NCBI GenBank assembly: GCA_022568195.1
Contig: JADFFS010000012.1
Span: forward strand, 1 to 43,289
DNA: 43,289 bases
DNA from: Chloroflexota bacterium
GTDB lineage: Bacteria; Chloroflexota; Dehalococcoidia; Lucifugimonadales; UBA3495
Direction of reading: 5' to 3'
Shown here: positions 40,938-43,289 of the stretch, piece by piece
Position numbering within the stretch: the stretch's first letter is position 1
Layout: each line of letters begins with the position of its first letter
The notes under the pieces: generated by a model
The model's input: the letters and a program-made list of their open reading frames with translations, nothing else
The model's database searches: none
Told to the model about the DNA's origin: nothing
Program-made: the position numbers and the translations under genes

Positions 40938-41987
40938 ATGCGGTTCGGCCACTTCTTTTATCCCATGAATTTCGACCCTTCTCGGGATTACGAGGCCATC
41001 GAGGAATGTCTTCTCGAGGCCGAACTGGTGGAGCAGTTAGGGTTTGACGCAATATGGATCGCGGAGCACCACTTCATTGGGGAGGCGGTGTACGGCGACC
41101 CGTTGGTGTTCGCGGCTGCCGTGGCGGTCAAGACCAAACGGGTGCTAATCGGTCTGGGGATCGTAGAGATGGCCCTACACAACCCGGTGCAACTGGCCAT
41201 TCAAACCGCGCTGCTGGACAACCTGAGCCGGGGCCGCTTGATAGTGGGCACGGGTCGGGGGTCCAATTACAACGCCTTCGAGTATGTTGGGTTCGGCACC
41301 ACCGTGGCCGAGGGACGAAAGCGGTTATTGGAAGCAGAAGACCTGCTGGTCAAAGCCTGGACCACAGAGGACCTGGATTACCGTGGGGAGTACTGGCAGG
41401 TATCATTTCCGTCTGTCCGGCCACGTCCGTACCAAAAACCCCATCCTCCCCTCGCGCGGGCCTGTTTGAGTGATGACTCCATAATGAGGATGGGCCAAAT
41501 CGCCAGGCCCGTCCTCTTCCGTGGCCGGTCCGTCGAGGCGGTGGGCAAGTCTCTCCGTTTGTACCGCGAGACGATGCAATCTTCAGGGTTCGATGAGGCA
41601 ACAGTCGAAAATGCCCTGGACAATTCGTGGTTCTGGTACGAGATGCACCTGGCCGAGACCGATGACGACGCCCTGGACGGATTTCTAACCGCATCTGAGC
41701 GGGCCGGTAGGCATGTCGCGGAGATGCGAGAACGCTGGAACCCGAAAGACCAGGAAGTTAACGTTGCTCGACCAACTCTGCCACGCTCCGCCTATGGGCC
41801 CACTCCAAACACTGCCGCCAACGAAAATCTGATTGGTTCTCCAGAGCGCGTGGCCGAACATTTGCGCTTACTCAGCGAGGTAGGGGTCAGGAACCTGATG
41901 CTAACCAACCGAGGTCTGATGTCCAAGGAGGAAACCGAGGCATCCTTGCGGCTGCTCAGCGAAAAGGTGATGCCTCAGTTCCGGTAA
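40938..41987 (+). CDS. Luciferase-like (LLM) flavin-dependent monooxygenase
   Basis: 349 residues with GAGGAAATAACC before the ATG. Landmarks: LVEQLGFDAIWIAEHHFIGEA, MALHNPVQLAIQTALLDNLSRGRLIVGTGRGSNYNAFEYVGFG and a C-terminal SEVGVRNLMLTNRGLMSKEE. It needs FMNH2 from another protein. It lies 89 bp after the racemase-type gene and about 70 bp before the MBL hydrolase, so it is probably in one unit with them. It is only distantly like the LLM at 36719-37825, so it is a separate subfamily rather than a recent duplicate. Confidence 0.92.
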   Translation: MRFGHFFYPMNFDPSRDYEAIEECLLEAELVEQLGFDAIWIAEHHFIGEAVYGDPLVFAAAVAVKTKRVLIGLGIVEMALHNPVQLAIQTALLDNLSRGRLIVGTGRGSNYNAFEYVGFGTTVAEGRKRLLEAEDLLVKAWTTEDLDYRGEYWQVSFPSVRPRPYQKPHPPLARACLSDDSIMRMGQIARPVLFRGRSVEAVGKSLRLYRETMQSSGFDEATVENALDNSWFWYEMHLAETDDDALDGFLTASERAGRHVAEMRERWNPKDQEVNVARPTLPRSAYGPTPNTAANENLIGSPERVAEHLRLLSEVGVRNLMLTNRGLMSKEETEASLRLLSEKVMPQFR

Positions 41988-42058
41988 CCTCTTTGACCTT
42001 ACGTCCGGCCTGGTGAGAGCCGGGCCCCCTCCATAAAATAGGCTGCAGAGGTGCTAAC

Positions 42059-42937
42059 GTGCCCATACCGTCTTGGAAGTCGGGATTGCAAGAGATAGCG
42101 CCGAACGTCTTCGCTTACATACATGGCCGGGCAGGAGCGGATATCTGCAACTCCGGCTTCATCGTGGGCGGCGATGGTGTGATGGTTATCGATGCCATGA
42201 TGGTGGCGAGCATGGTGCGTCCCTACCTGGAAGAGATACGCAGAGTCACGGACAAGCCCATCAGATATGTGGTCAACACCCATCATCATGTGGACCACGC
42301 CCTTGGCAACCAGTTTTACCTTCCGGCGGAGATAGTTTCCCACCGCGGATGCCGAGAAGCCTTGATCGACAGGGGCGCTGATGTGGAAACGCTGAATCAA
42401 CGTTGGCCCGAGTATGGAGAGGACTGGGCGGAGACTCGGCTGACGCCTGCCAGCATCACATACGAGGATAAAATGGTGGTCCACCTGGGCGACCGGGTGA
42501 TCGAATTGCTCCACCCCGGCCCGGCCCATACCTATGGAGACACCCTGGTATACCTACCTCAGGAGAAGGTGCTTTTCACGGGCGACGTCGCCTTTTACTA
42601 TCTGACACCACTGGCGCGAGACGGACACATAAGCAATTGGATCAGAGTGGCAAGTGGTATCCTCGATCACCTGGACGCCACCACACTGATGCCGGGGCAT
42701 GGTCCGGTGAGCGGCAAGGAGGTTGTCAGCAAGACCTTGAGGTATCTCCGGTTGGTAAAGCGAACGTCTCGATTGCATTTTCAGCGGGGCGCAAGCGTCG
42801 AGGAGGCCAGCCGTGCCATGCGCCTGGGAGAGTATGCCGAATGGGAGGAGCCGGAACGGGTCATGATCAATGTTCAGCGCCTGTATCAGGAGTTCCGCGG
42901 CGAGTTACCAAGCGCCCGGGCGATGAGCTTTAGTTAG
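42059..42937 (+). CDS. Metallo-beta-lactamase-fold hydrolase
   Basis: 292 residues from a GTG at 42059 with AGAGG eight bases upstream. The zinc motif is THHHVDHALGN (His75, His77, Asp79, His80); later ligands lie in HPGPAHTYGD, VLFTGDVAFYY and LMPGHGPVSG. The branch is the SoxH/quinoprotein-relay-type MBL hydrolases rather than beta-lactamases; members often hydrolyse thioesters or lactones. There is no signal peptide, so it is cytoplasmic. It follows the LLM gene closely, which suggests it processes the product of that oxygenase or of the racemase-type enzyme. The exact reaction is unknown. Confidence 0.88.
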   Translation: MPIPSWKSGLQEIAPNVFAYIHGRAGADICNSGFIVGGDGVMVIDAMMVASMVRPYLEEIRRVTDKPIRYVVNTHHHVDHALGNQFYLPAEIVSHRGCREALIDRGADVETLNQRWPEYGEDWAETRLTPASITYEDKMVVHLGDRVIELLHPGPAHTYGDTLVYLPQEKVLFTGDVAFYYLTPLARDGHISNWIRVASGILDHLDATTLMPGHGPVSGKEVVSKTLRYLRLVKRTSRLHFQRGASVEEASRAMRLGEYAEWEEPERVMINVQRLYQEFRGELPSARAMSFS

Positions 42938-43116
42938 CAGTTTCAGTTAGAGAGTTTGCGAAAATGGCAGGCACATCTCTAATGTCATGCTGAGGAGCGC
43001 AGCGACGAAGCATCTGGGGAGGGGTCACTCCCCGCCACCCCAGATTCTTCGCTTCACTCAGAATGACATGTCACACGCGCTCATAAAGATAGATAGCCTT
43101 GTAAGGAGGGTCAAGA
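42938..43116. other. Intergenic region with a palindromic repeat
   Basis: 179 bp before the ThDP enzyme gene; its middle (42982-43069) is a family 1 palindromic repeat. The ribosome-binding site of the next gene is at its end. Confidence 0.5.
42982..43069. repeat. Palindromic intergenic repeat, family 1, copy C
   Basis: Ends ATGTCATGCTGAG / CTCAGAATGACAT with core AGCATCTGGGG / CCCCAGATTCTTCG. It can form one long hairpin. The core and ends match the family, but the loop differs from copies A and B. Confidence 0.8.
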
Positions 43117-43289
43117 TTGCAAACAAGGGAAATGACAGCCAACGCGTCCCATCTGATAGTCGAGCAACTTGTAGCATCAGGGGTCAAATACGTTTTCAAC
43201 AACTCGGGTTCCCGCGAAGCCCTGTTCTTCAACGAACTCCACTCGCGCTCTGATATCCACGGCATCCTGGGACTCCACGAAGGCGCGGT
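43117..43289 (+). CDS. ThDP-dependent enzyme, N-terminal part (cut by window edge)
   Basis: The frame from a TTG at 43117 (AGGAGG seven bases upstream) runs to the end of the window; an in-frame ATG at 43132 is the alternative. The sequence HLIVEQLVASGVKYVFNNSG followed by SREALFFNELHSRSDIHGIL and GLHEGA is the N-terminal pyrimidine-binding start of ThDP enzymes such as benzoylformate decarboxylase, acetolactate synthase or sulfopyruvate decarboxylase. The glutamate in LHEGA fits the cofactor-activating glutamate of the family. Only 57 residues are present, so the exact enzyme is not known. Together with the preceding genes it suggests decarboxylation of a 2-oxoacid. Confidence 0.7.
   Translation, partial: MQTREMTANASHLIVEQLVASGVKYVFNNSGSREALFFNELHSRSDIHGILGLHEGA

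Overview
The window looks like a chromosomal segment of an uncultivated, moderately GC-rich bacterium. The best guess is Chloroflexota (Dehalococcoidia/SAR202-like). The reasons are the threonine-proline linker protein at the left edge, the small CxxC zinc-ribbon protein, the abundance of luciferase-type flavin monooxygenases, LigAB and Rieske oxygenases, and the palindromic intergenic repeats. This assignment comes from gene content only; no rRNA or tRNA gene is present. Left part (1-10.8 kb): two secreted or membrane-anchored fragments are followed by a minus-strand signalling module. It runs, in transcription order, OmpR-type response regulator, lipoprotein substrate-binding protein, hybrid histidine kinase, HPt protein. 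No ABC permease or ATPase lies beside it. Two tandem DoxX-type membrane paralogues and a LuxR-type regulator whose receiver lacks the phosphoacceptor aspartate follow. Middle (10.8-20.1 kb): this stretch mixes live and dead genes. It holds a serine-recombinase remnant with an in-frame stop, a membrane-anchored PQQ-type beta-propeller, a luciferase-like monooxygenase remnant, a LigAB-type extradiol dioxygenase pair, Tex, a decayed oligopeptide ABC transporter (oppC frameshifted and internally deleted, oppD with a damaged Walker A, oppF intact) and a CoxL/XdhA C-terminal scrap. Catabolic operon (20.1-27.2 kb, minus strand): five genes lie behind a near-consensus promoter (27167-27195): bicupin, EutA-like reactivase, zinc alcohol dehydrogenase, Rieske oxygenase and a second bicupin. 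The likely logic is oxygenation by the Rieske enzyme, oxidation by the dehydrogenase and ring cleavage by the gentisate-dioxygenase-like bicupins; the role of an orphan EutA is not explained. Sulfur operon (27.4-30.7 kb, minus strand): a consensus promoter (30640-30668) precedes a rhodanese fusion, a TauE/SafE exporter and a metallo-beta-lactamase/double-rhodanese protein. This fits persulfide oxidation with sulfite or sulfonate export. Right part (30.8-43.3 kb): two MFS transporters, a small membrane protein with no canonical start codon paired with a YtxH protein, an enoyl-CoA hydratase remnant, a D-2-hydroxyacid dehydrogenase of visibly lower GC, the zinc-ribbon protein, a luciferase-like monooxygenase, a class IV aminotransferase and MsrA. 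A second catabolic run then goes Asp/Glu-racemase-type enzyme, luciferase-like monooxygenase, MBL hydrolase and the start of a ThDP enzyme cut by the window edge. Two families of palindromic intergenic repeats are dispersed through the window. At least five recognisable gene remnants in 43 kb point to active gene turnover.
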